Part shown: piece after piece, positions 63,943 through 64,000 of the stretch
Numbering within the stretch: position 1 is the stretch's first letter
How the letters are laid out: every line of letters starts with the position of its first letter
Source: Pedobacter sp. Leaf216
Lineage (GTDB): Bacteria > Bacteroidota > Bacteroidia > Sphingobacteriales > Sphingobacteriaceae
Direction: 5' to 3'
NCBI RefSeq assembly: GCF_001421515.1
Contig: NZ_LMKM01000038.1
Coordinates: 62,312 to 126,311, forward strand
DNA length: 64,000 nt
Position numbers and translations under genes: made by a program
The notes under the pieces: generated by a model
Told to the model about the DNA's origin: nothing
Seen by the model: the letters and a program-made list of their open reading frames with translations, nothing else
The model's database searches: none

Positions 63943-64000
63943 ATGATTGATCAAAATTACAGGTGGTATCCGGTTTACACGCGTTCGAGAGCAGAAAAAA
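63943..64000 (+). CDS. UpxY/NusG-type transcription antiterminator, start only
   Basis: The frame opens with ATG at 63943 and codes MIDQNYRWYPVYTRSRAEKK up to the window edge (19 complete codons). WYPVYTRSRAEKK is the start of a NusG N-terminal domain, as in UpxY/RfaH-like antiterminators. These bind paused polymerase in the leader and let it read through long polysaccharide operons. It is the first gene of the unit to the right of wzc, so it would act on the distal EPS genes. Family call is from the N-terminal motif only. Confidence 0.72.
   Translation, partial: MIDQNYRWYPVYTRSRAEK

Overview
The window reads as the chromosome of a Bacteroidota member of the Sphingobacteriaceae, most like Pedobacter (inference from gene content; no search was run). 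Pointers are: a dcw cell-division cluster in the Bacteroidota order, a TonB-dependent receptor with a carboxypeptidase-regulatory N-domain, Bacteroidota-type -7 promoter elements (TAnnTTTG), almost no Shine-Dalgarno sequences, and a Wza/Wzc/UpxY polysaccharide locus. No rRNA, tRNA, CRISPR array or intact insertion sequence was seen.

Left part (1-14.4 kb): the 5' part of a GH31 alpha-glucosidase, an AbiEi-type antitoxin whose AbiEii toxin partner is reduced to an internally deleted remnant, a TonB-dependent receptor, and a penicillin-acylase family Ntn-hydrolase followed by a small membrane protein and a LuxE/PaaK-like enzyme. Then comes a tight eight-gene minus-strand operon: MerC-like protein, 54-aa lipoprotein, ABC ATPase, FtsX/MacB-type permease, three tandem DUF3299-like proteins and a Fur-family regulator. 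Two identical-architecture palindromes (GCAA-N5-TTGC) precede it. It looks like a metal, probably zinc, homeostasis unit under its own Fur/Zur-like repressor.

Middle left (14.8-25.8 kb): housekeeping and single genes: a tiny zinc-ribbon protein, tyrS, a patatin phospholipase, an AcpH-like protein, ligA, dapA, a small lipoprotein, a GNAT enzyme, a regulator that fuses a CRP module to an AraC DNA-binding domain, a small histone-H1-like protein and an alpha-oxoamine synthase.

Middle (25.9-42.3 kb): the complete minus-strand dcw cluster mraZ-rsmH-ftsL-ftsI-murE-mraY-murD-ftsW-murG-murC-ftsQ-ftsA-ftsZ. It makes lipid-linked peptidoglycan precursors and the divisome. The mraZ promoter carries three 10-bp-spaced GTGGTAAAAA repeats expected for MraZ autoregulation, and DnaA-box-like TTTTCCACA sites lie before mraZ and before ftsZ.

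Right part (42.9-56.7 kb): an MscS-family channel, a DUF1080 protein, pgk, a GNAT enzyme, two tandem PqiA-like membrane proteins, a lipoprotein arylsulfatase, a GAF histidine kinase, a DoxX-like protein, gap and a WecA/TagO-type phosphosugar transferase.

Right end (56.8-64 kb): the start of an exopolysaccharide locus: a GT2 glycosyltransferase, four small, divergent, cysteine-containing secreted proteins that share a C-terminal tail (acidic L/I-D-D/E motif, hydrophobic helix, mostly basic end), then Wza-like exporter, Wzc-like tyrosine kinase and the first codons of a NusG/UpxY antiterminator. The tails resemble exosortase-type (PID-CTERM-like) sorting signals. This protein set is the most promising candidate for an undescribed system.
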